Shown here: piece by piece, positions 33,803 through 45,439 of the stretch
Layout of the letters: each line of letters opens with the position of its first letter
Numbering within the stretch: the first letter of the stretch is position 1
From: Bombardia bombarda
Lineage: Eukaryota; Ascomycota; Sordariomycetes; Sordariales; Lasiosphaeriaceae
Reading direction: 5' to 3'
Length of the DNA stretch: 64,000 nucleotides
NCBI GenBank assembly: GCA_030512295.1
Contig: JAULSR010000002.1
Span: 9,734,001-9,798,000, forward strand
Program-made: the position numbers and the translations under genes
The notes under the pieces: model-generated
Told to the model about the DNA's origin: nothing
Seen by the model: the letters and a program-made list of their open reading frames with translations, nothing else
Databases searched by the model: none

Positions 33803-34045
33803 ATGGAAGACGAAGAATACTATCACATCATGATGGAAGATCTCGAGAGGCTTCATCGCGTCCACCATCACGACTGCGATCCTGCTTCTCTGACATCTCA
33901 GACCGAATGGGCCCATGAGAGCGTGGCCATTTCAGAGAAAGACCACAGCCCTTGGATTTCGGGTCTCCGAACCGCCCTCAGCGGAGCAGCCAGGGCAGGG
34001 GTTGATGCTGTCAGGCGGAAATCGGTTGAGTTGAGGAGGCACTGA
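33803..34045 (+). CDS. Small hypothetical protein (80 aa)
   Basis: Single exon starting at ATG 33803 (TTGAAGATGG) behind a long CA/CT-rich leader typical of fungal mRNAs. The N-terminal half is acidic and His-rich (MEDEEYYHIMMEDLERLHRV, then HHHD); the C-terminal half is basic (GAARAGVDAVRRKSVELRRH) and predicted helical. No signal, domain or cysteine cluster (a single Cys). Function unknown. Leader quality and charge segregation favour a real gene over chance. Confidence 0.5.
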   Translation: MEDEEYYHIMMEDLERLHRVHHHDCDPASLTSQTEWAHESVAISEKDHSPWISGLRTALSGAARAGVDAVRRKSVELRRH

Positions 34046-34185
34046 ATGTTACAGTACTTCTTGGCGCTGTTGCACATGGTTCGAAAGGAGGAGAAAGACG
34101 GAGACTGATATTGATACCCAATTGCTGGATAGCTGACGACGATAATGCATACAAAATGATAATGAGCAACATATTACTATATGCC

Positions 34186-36084
34186 TTAGCTATTGGCCAC
34201 ACCTCTCCCATCAACAATCCACCTCTCCACTGACCAGAACGCCCTCAGATAGGCAATTGCCAGCCCAAAATCCTCCTGCCCGACTGCCTGTGCCCCAGTC
34301 GCCATCTTCCTGCGCAGGTATTTTATCCTTCTGTCCCGCTCCTCCTGGCTGATACTGGCCTTCTTACCAGGACTACTATAGTTGTTATTGTTGTTTGGAT
34401 GCGGCGTAGCCACAAGAAGGACCCACAGAAATATGCCCGGAATCAGCTTCCATCTCCTAGCACCAACCAGCTTGATGTTTGTGTATAGCTGCTGCGACAA
34501 CGTTTCGTCCTTGATGCGAGGGTGTGATATGGGCTGCCGGTAGAGGATGGCTTTGGTGTAGATGCGGGCGGCGAGGCGAATGGTCGAGTTCAGCAACGCC
34601 CCTTCTCCCTCTTCTTCTATATTTCCCTCTCCGGAAAGAGATAAAACTAGTAATTGGTCTAGTGCAGTGGCGGCTTGTATAATTGGTAAATCTTTGCTGT
34701 GACCTCTAACTGTCGAGGTGGCGGGAGATGTGATTGCCAGTGTGAGAGACAGCACGCCGTTTAGTATCCGAGCTGCCTTGCTACTGATGGCTAGAGTATC
34801 CCTGAGCTGCATGAATGACCTGGAAGATGGGAGCAGGGGTGAGATCAGGGTGAAGTTGTCCTTTAACAGCGGCGGGCAGAAAGGGGGAGCAGAGCTCATT
34901 GCTTGTTTCCAGTCTTGGACGCAGAGCTTGGTTTCGAAACAGCAGGCCACAGCAAAATCAACACTAGACAATACTTAGCAGAGTGACACATGTGTGTTGG
35001 GTAACAAGCTGAGTGCTAAACAAGTAGGAGGACCTACAGAGTAACCACCGCCGCAAAAAGGGGGTCCCCTAGCTTCTGTAAGCCTCCCCGTGTATTGACC
35101 AAGTCTTTTAGGCCACGAAGATGAGCCCACATGCTGTCGTCGGAGCCCCAGAACCACTGGTGTATACATGTACTTAGCAGAACACTTATCAAGGGTTGTA
35201 AGAAGAAGAAGGCTTGCCTCGATTATGACGAGATTAACTATACACCGTAGCACGTCGCTGAGGTCATAATCCCTACGGCCAAGAGCGTGGTTGATCATGG
35301 ACAGGACGCGAACCTTGATGGCGAGAGGCTCGGAGCTGTGGTCGGCCTCACCGCCCCTGTCCAGAATCTGCACGACAGATGCCATGAGGATGGCGATGTT
35401 GGGGAACAACTGGGACTGCAGCATCCACGGCAGCATGTCCCGGCGGAAGAGCACGGGCGTGTAATCACCCTCGATGGAGACGAGGTTTGGGGCAACATAG
35501 TCCAGGACTGATGATAAGGAATACGAATTAGCGGCATCCATTTGATTATGACTTGGATATATGCTTACAAAAGTACATCAGCTCCGTGTTTCTGGCGGTG
35601 TTTTCAATGCGAGTGCTGTTTATACAGTTGATAGCGCTCAGAATGCCCCCAACCGATTTGGTAATAGGAGAATGCAAAGCCGTGTCATTGCTGCTGTTAT
35701 TGGTTTGAGGGCGTTTGTCTTCATCCTCTGACAGAACAAAGAGTGACCACTGACTGCGATGGTGTGGCAACGATGCATGCTTGAAATCTCGTGACGACGT
35801 GACCTGCACACCACCCGGCTTCACACTGAGGTTTGTTTCATGAACAAAAATGCACTCGGTCGGTGGCCATCGCTTTGCACAGTTTGGACACGAGTGTCCG
35901 GGCGCAGGGATTGTGCACTGGGTTGGTAAGGTAGTTAATCATCTTGGCAAGATATTTCAGTATTGGTTGTGGGTAAAGGAAAATGCAAAGGGCAAGTTAC
36001 CTTTTGTTTACGCCGGCGACACTCGGTACACGATTTGTGTAGCCTCGGGTGAGGCCGTCCCGACGGTCTGGTTGACGGTTGCAT
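34186..36084 (-). CDS. Zn2Cys6 transcription factor, five exons
   Basis: Exons (minus) 36084-36001, 35917-35569, 35507-35186, 35133-35038 and 34963-34186; every junction preserves phase, 542 aa. The DNA-binding binuclear cluster is itself split by intron 1: CTECRRRKQK ends exon 1 and CTIPAPGHSCPNCAK continues in exon 2 with a last Cys in PPTEC (spacing C-x2-C-x6-C-x8-C-x2-C-x8-C). Exons 2-5 carry the fungal-specific middle homology region, e.g. ELMYFFLDYVAPNL across intron 2 and MWAHLRGLKDLVNTRGGLQK in exon 4. The intron 3 donor (AA|GTGTTC) is weak but gives the expected protein; intron 4 uses GTAGGT. This is a nuclear regulator of unknown targets; neighbours (FAD monooxygenase, surface proteins) are candidates only by proximity. 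The C-terminal domain lacks a recognisable activation motif. Confidence 0.85.
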
Positions 36085-37777
36085 CTTGGTGGAGGTGAGA
36101 TGCAAGTTGTCGGACCAAGAAGCTTTGGACTCGGGGAAAAGGGGGGGTTACGCGAGCATAATAGTGTAGGGCCTATTCCTAACCTTGCCTCCTATCTACG
36201 AAGTACCTAGACCTAGTACCTACACTACAAATCCTGGTAATTACAAGGGTTCGATATATACGATAGCAAGCCCCTAAACCGTTGCCAACCGAGCCTGCTA
36301 AGTAGGTAGATATGATGCAGTGCAGGAGAACCAATTGCAGCTGATAATGCAAGATAACAGTCGAGTAAGTTTAACCAGTGTGACTTCAGACAGCATCTGT
36401 CAGGCACAGGGTAGAGGACAGGTGAACTGTGCCACCGCAGCTGAAACACCGCTATCCCCAGGAAGTCGCTGATTGGCAATGGTATCTTTGGACAGGGACA
36501 CCCCCAGGAAGTGAAGCTCGGCAAGTCCCGCGCAGACTACGGACATTACATGTGAGACATATCAATCCATTTCAAGACCTTATCTGCACTAGTATGTACC
36601 TACAGTGTGAGTAAAAAAATCTAGCCCCTCTCCCATTTTACCACCTAGTAATTGTACCCAAGTTTGACCTTTCATAACTCAAATGGAATAGTTAAGGTAT
36701 AGGTGGTGTAGTTATTAGTGGTGGGAAATCGCACCTGGGGCCAGACTCATTGACTGGCACTGTACTATGGATATTATCGTATCTTCACTTTACAACAGTT
36801 TTGCCGCTAAACAACCTATTAAAACGCTTGGAAATTTACCTACAAATACAAAAGCATTTGCTCTATTTAATACAGCTGTTTTTATTTTGTCAAAATTGGT
36901 CGTTTTCTCGCAAAGTTAGAGAGTTTTGGCCAGGACCCCTGTTCTTTGGGCCACGCTAACAAAGGGGCTGGACTGTACTATCAAATTATTCCCCATCGCC
37001 AAGGGTCTGGTGCCCGACACAAGATAGTGACACAACATTTGTCGACGGGTTGAAAAACAGAAAGAGTGAGGTAAAAGATATGTATGATAGGGAGTGTCTC
37101 TTAACTATAACAATAAAAACTTTATAGTGGCTGCTGCTTGCATGTGCACAAGAATCACAACACGATTGTACTTGTTCTTATATTTGTTATTTGCGTTGAA
37201 GATTGGTGATAACTTGTCTCGTCTATGTCTACATCTGACCTTCTCGGAGCCGCCATTGACACCTGATTGAATGGCTAGTACGAAAATAATATCTCTAACG
37301 TTTAATTATATCTTAGTAAACAAGCCATCAGACTCGTAAAGTTACTTATAGAACTATATTATAGAATGGACCACAAGTCGTACGAAGTGGTAAATGGAAC
37401 ATTAGTCTAGTTGTTTGAAACTTTGGGTGAGTGTATTACACATTAGAGTCCCGCAGCATCCAACTAAAATGATGTTCACCAAGGCGAGTAAGAACAACGG
37501 ACAAGACTGCAAATCATTACCATAGCCATGAAATACTAAGAGAGCCACACACTATAAGTGGATCCGGGGTGCTCGAGATATATAATGATGAACAAAGCAC
37601 AAAATATCTCGCCGTGCGTCATCCATCACATGCGCCCTTAACAACCATCAGAGTCCCATTCCATCAATGGATTAATGCTAATAAACCGAACAGCAAATTA
37701 TCAAATTCTTCCCACAAATCTGAGGTTGAAGAAACGAGGGATTTGACAAGAATGGCCACGTCTCCTTTTGCCGCAAC
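36085..37777. other. AT-rich intergenic region with likely transposon remnant
   Basis: 1.7 kb without a gene. A TACCTAGACCTAGTACCTAC cluster lies near 36206. A probable transposon end (36776-36976) is listed separately. From 37000 to 37560 the DNA is AT-rich, with scattered short frames only. Confidence 0.5.
36776..36976. mobile_element. Possible Tc1/mariner-type terminal remnant
   Basis: An AT-rich block ends in GGGCTGGACTGTA, directly followed by CTATC. Read on the minus strand this is a TACAGTCCAGCCCC terminus, the style of TA-targeting fungal mariner/Fot1-like inverted repeats, followed by an AT-rich subterminal zone. No matching inverted end or transposase frame is found nearby, so at most one end survives. 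Recognition is by resemblance only. Confidence 0.3.
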
Positions 37778-38546
37778 TCAGAGGGCAAGGGCGACAAGGA
37801 AGCTAATGCCGAGAGCCTTGATGGTGCTGTAGATGGTGGTTAGACGAGTGGTTCAGATATTGGAATACTGCGCATTGTTGATGTGATAGCAAGTGTATGG
37901 AGGACAAAACTAAAACAATCTGAACCTACCGACTAATAGCACTGTCGGCATCGACAGCTGCGCTGTTCTTGGAACTGGTGGGTGATGCCTCGAGGCTCTT
38001 CTCTCCAGACTGGCCAGCGTCTTGATTGGTGGATGTAGAGGTGGCTGGAGTGACCCACGACAAACTGATGGAATTGTTTGTTGGCCGAGCTTCGGTGAAG
38101 TTGGCCACAGAGGTTCCGTTGCTGCTGCCTGGGAGAAGGGTTGCAGTCCAGTTGCTTGTGTCTGTCAAGGTGCCCGCCAAGCTGCTTGTGTCGGTCCAGA
38201 TCGCATCGGTGGAACTGCTTGTGTCGGTCGAGGTGCTCGTATCGGTCGAGGTGCGTGCATCGGTTGCGTCCACAACGTCGGGCGTAAAAGTGACAGTAAG
38301 AACAGAACTAGGGTTGCTCGACTCGCCGGAAATGGACTCGTTACTGTACACGGTGACGGTTGAAAGAGCCACGGTAATTACTTCGGCGACCTTGAATCCT
38401 GGCACCTTGGAGACCATGTCCAACGGAAGGGTGACAGTTTTGGTGACGGTACTAGCTGTCGGGGTATCACTGGCATGGGCGGCGCCCATGGAGGCGGATG
38501 CCATGGCAGCCAACAGCATGGCTCCGGAGGGGAAATCAAGATGCAT
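37778..38546 (-). CDS. GPI-anchored Ser/Thr-rich surface protein
   Basis: Exons (minus) 38546-37930 and 37826-37778; intron 37827-37929 has a GTAGGT donor and a CATCTACAG acceptor; 221 aa. The N-terminus is a signal peptide, starting at ATG 38546 (MHLDFPSGAMLLAAMASASM) or possibly at the internal Met at 38519. The mature region is Ser/Thr/Asp-rich with a TSTDTS repeat (~100-135) and multiple N-glycosylation sites. Exon 2 adds only the last 16 residues, TIKALGISFLVALAL after an Arg, a hydrophobic tail typical of a GPI-anchoring signal. Without splicing, translation stops at the TAG inside the donor. Likely a cell-wall mannoprotein; no adhesin domain recognised. It is the neighbour of another GPI protein (39289-40044). 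Confidence 0.75.
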
Positions 38547-39288
38547 CGTGGAGTTGAAAATTGTGCTCCTTAAAGTGCCACCGAAGGTAGAGGTGCGGAA
38601 AGGCGATATCGAAACAGAAAACAGCCAAAAGCGTGTATATGCGGTAGCAGAACGGAAGACGGCTCGAAGAGATTGTGTGCACCTCGAATGGAACAAAAGA
38701 GAGGAGAGAGAAAAAGAGGGCGAGGGCCGGAGAGGGAAGGAGAGCGGGAATTCCATCTTCGCACCTTCCTCGCGCCTGCCTCACCAGTCGACATCCATAC
38801 CCACCGTTGTGGAAAGAGATTCGTGCCTTCCCAATCTTCGAACTCAAAACCTCATGTCACCACCGGGCGGGCGGCCTGTAAGGCAGAGCTTGGCCAGACC
38901 CGCGCCGGCACTCGATCTACACCCACACTGATGAAAATATTCCCAGGTGCATCAAATGGTTCTCCTATTTGCAAGTTCCTATTTCCTCTATGTTCGCTAG
39001 GTTAATTTCGATACGCCTGTATTGTTGTAAATGTTAAGCTATTCTCGGAAATCAAGAAAATAGGTGATACATGTGTCACAACGTGATCAAGGTTTTCTGA
39101 CGTTCAAATTTACTACTCCTATTGTCAAATAAACGATGTACTATCGCTTGATTTCACGCCCGGAGATGGAAAGATGAGCTCTCCTGAATCCCAATTTTAA
39201 TGCGAACAAATAGTGCAAAGCCGGAAACACCCCGAAAACGCCCCCGTATGTACCCATTTCACCACACCCACCCTTCCAATGAACATTT
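38547..39288. other. Intergenic region
   Basis: Promoter of the Ser/Thr-rich GPI gene (minus) and 3' flank of the copper-protein gene (minus). Long plus-strand frames that cross it are antisense shadows of the GPI gene. Confidence 0.5.
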
Positions 39289-40044
39289 TTACAACAGCGT
39301 GCCTCCAATCACCGCCATGACGGCAGCAACAGCGAGGCTTCCCAAAGGGAATTCACCACGAGCCAGTGCAGGCGCAGCATTGCCGGCTGCAGTGGTCGAG
39401 GAGGTCGGTGCTGAGCCAGTTGTCGAGCTGCCACTGGACGAATTTGTGGGATTGCTCACGAGGGCGCTCAGGAGAGCATCATCGTTGAAATCCGCGGTCA
39501 CAGTAGTGGCGTTCTTGCATGCGTCGCCTGGAGTGTTTGATCCAGACACGAAGTTGACCAAAGCGCACTATTTGTTTTGGATGTTAGCTGGGGAGTGACT
39601 GAGAGAAAAGAGAAGGAATACAAGACGAACCTGATACAAGATTCCATCAGGACCATCGCACGCGATTCCGATAATACCCTTTTTACCAGCCCATGCCTTA
39701 GGAGCAGTAACAGCCGGCTCGCAAAAGTCGCCAAGGCCACTCTGGGTTAGGATTGGGAACAGCTGAGTCCAGTTGTTGCTTGATGTTGGGTCGAGTGTGC
39801 CGCGGAATAGCCAGTTAGCCTGAGGGTGTCCCAGGGTCAGAGCAATGAAGTCACCGTCGACGTGGAAGTCGTTGGTGGTGGTCTGGGAAAGATCGGCATT
39901 CAAGGCGCCACACGGGGCATTGCCCTCCTTGTCGTCGTCCAGATTGCTGCCCTCGAGGCCGACTGGGCTGTTAATGGTGAAATGCGCATTGGCGGCCGAG
40001 AGGAAAAGTAGCGTTGCCGCGGCAAGAGAACGGAGGGGCGCCAT
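39289..40044 (-). CDS. BIM1/X325 LPMO-like copper-binding GPI protein
   Basis: Exons (minus) 40044-39631 and 39567-39289; intron 39568-39630 is phase 0; 230 aa. The signal peptide (MAPLRSLAAATLLFLSAANA) ends so that the mature protein begins with His21 (HFTINSPVG), as required for a histidine-brace copper site. A second His lies in LGHPQANW, and acidic residues follow. Cysteines occur in APCGAL, DFCEPA, IACDGP, CALVNF and DACKNA. A Ser/Thr-rich linker and hydrophobic tail (SLAVAAVMAVIGGTLL) give a GPI anchor. Known: X325/BIM1 (e.g. Cbi1 of Cryptococcus) binds copper at the cell surface and works in copper uptake rather than polysaccharide oxidation. Context: it is divergent from a ferric/cupric reductase gene. 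Confidence 0.88.
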
Positions 40045-42733
40045 TTTGCGGAGAAGTGTGACGGGTCTCGGATACCAAGTCAGGTAGATAGCTGGTGGGG
40101 GAGAGCAGTCGATGAATGCTAAAACAAGGGTTGAGTGAGTCTGTATGTTTCTGTTATTTCAGTTGGACTCGGGTACCCACGTATGGCAGGAAAGTTATGA
40201 CCCGGGGGGCGTGAATGGCTGCGTGGGAAACGATGCAGTCTTAAGTTAATAAGGGAAGGACAGAATGAGCGGAGGCAAGTGGAGCTTCAGACGAGGGCAG
40301 CCGGGTTTTTGAGATGGCGCGCGCGCCAAGCCGGGAGATATGGACCGCGAGGCAGGAAGGAGCAGCTTAGGCAGGGAATAGAGACGGGCAGGCACCCGTA
40401 TGGATCGAGGTGGTTTTGCAAGGCAAGTGCGCAAGGATCGAGGCTCAAGTTGCTCAACAGTCAACATACCGAGGTTTCCCGAACGTACCTTACTCAATGT
40501 TCGTACCTCACACTAATAAACGCCCTAGACCTAAGCCGTCGGGTACAGCCGCAGCCAACGTGCAATTGACGATTGGCAGCTGGGTATCGGAATTCGGCAG
40601 TCTACAATTTATTGAAGAGGAGTGATGCAACCACAGACCCGGGAGGTGGGAGACCTGAGGAAGGAGGTTGGAGCTATGACGGCGGAGGCGAGGTGGCTGC
40701 AGGAGGCGTTTGCGAGACAAATCGAACGACACGGACATGGACATGGGCTTGGTGGGCAATTGATGGGATGGCATACCTAAGGTACCTAGGTACTTACTAC
40801 CTAGACAAAGAAAAGCAAGACCTTCCCTCTCTTCTGCATTCTGCAACAAGCGACATCCGCGGGTCATACCCAAGACACACCAAAAGACCCACGGCCACAC
40901 ATGCACGCACGCATACACAAAATCCGACGACATTGCTGCCAGACCCGACTTGTCGGCTTTTGTTTTCCGAAACTAGCTCAGATCCGCCTCCGTCTCATCG
41001 GGTTCACACCTCCTTTATTCGCGTCGTACTTGCTGGAATTTACGCAATCAGTACAACGACATGAGGGTTTGTGTCCCGTCTAAGGCAACCTTACGGGCTT
41101 ACGAATACAAAGTGCCTAGGTTACTCCCAGCCCCACGGCCACCTTACTTACTGATTTAGCTAGGTGCGAATGCCTAAGGTAGACGCCCAGGTAACCTGCG
41201 CAAGTTTCATAGGTGGGCCCTGGCCAGTATCTTGCTCATCGTACCATCTTGTTCGTTTTGGGATTGTGATACAGAAGTTCTCTGGCTCACAAACGCCTCA
41301 CCTGCGCGAGATCTATTTTCGGTACATTCGGCGCTTCTGTTTCTCCTTTAAACAAACACTGTTTCCCAAAGACTTTCTTTCTTCGCGTGCTTGCAAGGCA
41401 GAGCACGTTTCTCTGACAGACGCATGGATGGGGATGCGGCGGCAACGACAGGGGTTGATTTTGCGGGGTTGGAGGGGTCATCCAACCCCTCGTTGGTGGC
41501 TTCTGATGGTGGCCAGTGCTCCAGATGCCACGCTATCTCTCAATTAGTAGCCAACAGGGCCCCCGTTTGCGGGTGCGCCTTCCCCGATTGAGGATGGAAT
41601 GGGGGTCGCGAGGGGGTTTGAGCAAATTGTGGCTTTCCCACCCGGCGAGCAAGTAGCCCCACCATTCGCGCCAGTTACAACTTCCGTGCAACTTGCTCGC
41701 TCTTGCCCTCGAGACCTACAGACTCGGTCAGAACCGGAACAGTGGAGGCTGCGATCGCGTCGTCGCTTCCGTCTGTCGTGGTCAGCACCGAGTGACACAG
41801 AGATTGGTTTGCGTTGCGTTGCGCTGCGTTGCGCGCAACCTTCTCAGCGGCACCCGACAGACACACCTGGTGATGCCCGCGTTGCCAAGCAACGGCATTG
41901 AGGGTAACTGGCACGTAAAGAGTCGCTCTCTATTTAGCCACCAGGATAGAGGATATAGGGAACTTCACTGCCTTGCACAATCCATTGTCCTCCCTCGGCC
42001 GCCTGCTTTACCCGATGGTTGACAAGACCGCTTTATCGACTTCATCTTGCCCGGCAATCTGGAGACAAAACAAGGCCAAGACAGCGCGGGAGGCGCTCCA
42101 GGAAAGTGCAGTACCACCTTAGGTATCCGTTCGTTAGTACGAATGGCAGCACCCACCTCCTAGTTGAGGGTCAAGATCGAAAGAACTTGCTCATATTCGC
42201 CCCACTCGAGTTGGAGCACGCAGCACGCTGCGCAGCAGGGCTCACTCCCTGCTAGAAAATATATTTGCAGGGGTTCAGCTTGCCCAGACCACCCCCTCAG
42301 TGAGCCTGTTCGTCATCCTCTCACAATCTCCATCGTTTACACAACCCACTACACCTGGGTAATCAGGCAATACTTGATTGACTAGTTGCTGTGGCACTTG
42401 TTCGTTGCCAGAATTATTTCAATATATGACCCTACTCGCTGCCAACTGCTGCTCAGAGAAGCAACGTCGGATACTTGACGCCTGCTGGCTTGGTCACAAA
42501 TTCGCCTCGATCAACTGCGGATGATGATGTGAGCCCCCGCACAAGGCCTGTGACACGAATACCTAATCACGGCGCTGTCGACGACGACTCCTTTATGCGA
42601 CTTGATCGGCCGCCTGATCTACAGGGAAAAGGAAATCGAAATTCCGAGAACATAGCTCTGCGCTGGCAGCAGAGATTGAAGCGCATCAAGCAGAAGACGG
42701 ACTGCCGTTGGTAGTCTTATCACCGTCGCCAAG
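40045..42733. other. 2.7 kb divergent promoter region
   Basis: This lies between the copper-protein gene (minus) and the reductase gene (plus). It contains a GCGCGCGCGCC run at 40317-40327, a strong motif cluster (ACCTAAGGTACCTAGGTAC) at 40776-40795 with TACTACCTAG after it, and TGCCTAGGTTAC at 41114. No coding exon is supported. I did not find a clear ATCWGATAA (siderophore-type GATA) site by eye. Confidence 0.5.
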
Positions 42734-44690
42734 ATGAATATGGGTGGGATGACGATGGGGACGATGAGTGGGTTCCAGCCCACAAACATGGCGCTTGCGC
42801 GGGACTTTTGGTATATTATTGCGGGAATCATGGGACTTCTCGGTGCCTGTCGCATCGTCAACCTCTACAAGTCGGAAAGGCGGTCAGTCCCATGCTCTTC
42901 TAGTATGACGAGAGTCAATTGCTCGTGTATGATACTGATGGCTAACACTCTACAGATTACGGAGACATGTCGCCAACTCAGTCGAATTTTCGACAAAACC
43001 GAGCAACGCCTTCCTAGAAACATGGGCGACGTTGACAGCAGTCATTCGCGAGGTCAGCTATCCGCAGCTCTACGTTCCGTCACGATGGCTTTCCTGGATG
43101 ACCCCTCCTTCGCTGGGTCGCATCATTGCTCTCCTCGTCTATTGGTCTATCATCATCTATATGATGACGGCGGGCGCCATCATCAAGGACGCGTTCTTTT
43201 GGGAGCGTGTCGGGTTCCGCAATGCCTGGGTCACTGTCATGCAGGTTCCGCTGCTGTATCTTCTTGCCTCCAAGTGCAACGTCCTCGGCTTCATCGCGGG
43301 GACGAGCCATGAGCGCCTCAACTGGCTCCATCGATGGGTCGCGCGTACCATGTTCGTCACAGCATCCGTCCATGGCTGGCACTTTTACACCGAATGGTCC
43401 ATTGCCAATGTCCTCGCATCTCAGATGAAGACGCTGTCCATGATCAGGTACGGAATGGGAGCATGGGGCATTTTACTGTGGACCATCGTTTCGGGTTTCC
43501 TACCCATCAGAAGGCTTTCGTACGAGATTTTCGTGATCCAACACATAGCCAGTGCCGCCATCTTCCTCTGGGTTGTCCACGTCCACGTCCCGGCCTACGC
43601 TCAGTACAATGTTTGGTTCGCCATTGCAGCCCTTTCTTTCGACCGCGTTTGTCGAGCTATCCTGCTTGTGTGGCAGAACGTCAAGTTTGCGCCAAACAGG
43701 TCAAATTGCAAAGGAGGACAACGCATCGGGCACCAAGCCCAGGTACGAGCTGTAGGAGCCTCGATAGCTGTCATCACGATTAAGGATGTGCACTTCAAGT
43801 GGCGGGCTGGTCAGCATCTGTATCTTTGGATGCCCAAGTTGGGACTGGCAGAAGCGCACCCATACACGATCGCCTGCGCCCACAAGCTCCCCGAGACATG
43901 CATCTGCAATAGCATCCAGCTGGTGGTGCGAAAGCACAAGGGCTTTTCAAAGCGGCTTCATGACTTTGCAGCCAAGGCGCAGGCGGCGGGAAAGAAAGAG
44001 ACTCTGACGGCATTTGTCTCTGGCCCCTATGGCGTTCCTCCTCGGTGGGATATTTACGAAACCATCATTCTTATTTCGGCCTCGACTGGAGCCTCCTTTA
44101 CACTACCAATCTTGGAAAGCGTGCTTCACACCAAGGAGACAAACTGCACCAAACGGATTGACTTCCTTCTGACGGCAAAGCAAGGAGAGGAGGTTGACTT
44201 TTATGTGACGCGTCTGCACGAGTTCATTGAACGAGCAAAGGAGATTGGGATCGAGCTTCTTGTCCACGTTGCCATCACCCGCAGCGCACCCTCCCCGGCC
44301 AGCGGTGGGAGCGGAATGGGCGCTCTCGCGTTTGGACCCTCATCTGCCTCGTCCTCGGGCAGCGACCTCGGGAAGGTGATGGATGATGAAGTGGCTGCCA
44401 CGTCGCCGGCAGACGTAGAAAAGGCGGCGGCCTCAGCTCATCGGAAACGACTGAGCAATGCGAGCGCAGACTCCCACGTCCATCACGCATCGGTGAGGCC
44501 CGATGTTGAAGCCTTCATCCGTGGGCCAGTGGAAGCAACGGGCGGGGAGACAAGTGTAGTCGTCTGTGGTGGTCCGTCGCTTGTCGCCAAAGTCAGGAAT
44601 TGTGTGGCCAGTTTAAGCGATGAGAGAGCGGTACACAAAGGAAGTGGAGCACAGGGAATCCAGCTGCACGTCGAAGAGTATGCCTTTTGA
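42734..44690 (+). CDS. Ferric/cupric reductase, FRE-type NADPH oxidase family
   Basis: Exons 42734-42882 and 42956-44690; the intron splits an Arg codon; 627 aa. The N-terminus has Met-rich residues (MNMGGMTMGTM) on the outer face before the first membrane span. The ferric-reductase transmembrane domain carries the paired heme histidines: HRW/ASVHGWHF in one helix and IQHIASAAIF/VVHVHVP in a later one. An FAD domain follows with HPYTIA, then an NAD(P) domain with SASTGASFTLPILE and a terminal CGGP motif. A Ser-rich insertion (~470-545) sits between NAD(P) motifs. It moves electrons from cytosolic NAD(P)H through FAD and two hemes to extracellular Fe(III) or Cu(II), feeding high-affinity uptake. 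The divergent BIM1-like gene is consistent with a metal-acquisition role. Confidence 0.92.
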
Positions 44691-45439
44691 ACGACATGGT
44701 GGAACTGTTCCGTCATGGCATAGCTGGCTTGTGGTTCTGGGTAGGGACAAGGATCTTCCCTTTTTTTTTCTTTTTTCTCTCTATTCTGAAGATTTAAGAA
44801 AGTTGGCTACATCACATAGCAACAATCGGAGCATGAATCGGGAGCAAGGCGTTACGGACGGCATGATGGGTGGTTGTTTGGGGCCACTCGTGCAAGAAAG
44901 CCGAGGTTTGCATTTTGTCATAGGATGAGTGGACACTGCCCATGGACTATCTTATGAAGTAATGTCGGCCATCATATCGAACACCTATAGTATAAGACAA
45001 AAAATTTGGTACCTGTTGTAGACTTGCTACAGTGTTGGTCGCCGTGGTGGTATTGCGCTTGGGAGAATTACGAGAGTAACTATTCGTATCTCTGCTTGTT
45101 TAAATTCCCCTAACCCAGCACAGACTCGACCTGAATCCCAGGGCTGGATCCATGCCCCTGTTTTTTTTGGCATACCGAGGTGAGGAAAAGACATCGGTCG
45201 GGCCAGAAAGGTTCAGCCAATCGCCTGCTAGCATTGAGATTGGGGATGGCGGGAGTCACCGTGCCCTGAAAGAGTCAAAATTTTTAGGTACTACCTACCT
45301 ACCCTCATTACCTTGCCGCCTTCAAGGGTTGGGCAGACTTCTGACTCACCATGGATCGCATCTGATCTCGTAACAGCCCTTCTCTTCGAGTCATCTTTCA
45401 GTGCATTTGTTCTGTATCGCGAAACGGATCTCTCTCTAC
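44691..45439. other. Intergenic region
   Basis: 3' flank of the reductase (T run at 44760-44778) and promoter of ArgRS. The recurring motif appears as TTAGGTACTACCTACCTACC near 45285. No other gene seen. Confidence 0.5.

Noticed and set aside
31184..36084. Secondary-metabolite cluster including the FAD monooxygenase and Zn2Cys6 regulator
   Set aside because: No polyketide synthase, NRPS, terpene synthase or transporter is present anywhere in the window.
38026..38931. 301-aa plus-strand frame with Val/Ser-rich repeats
   Set aside because: It is the complement of the Ser/Thr repeats of the GPI-anchored protein, which has signal peptide, splice signals and GPI tail.
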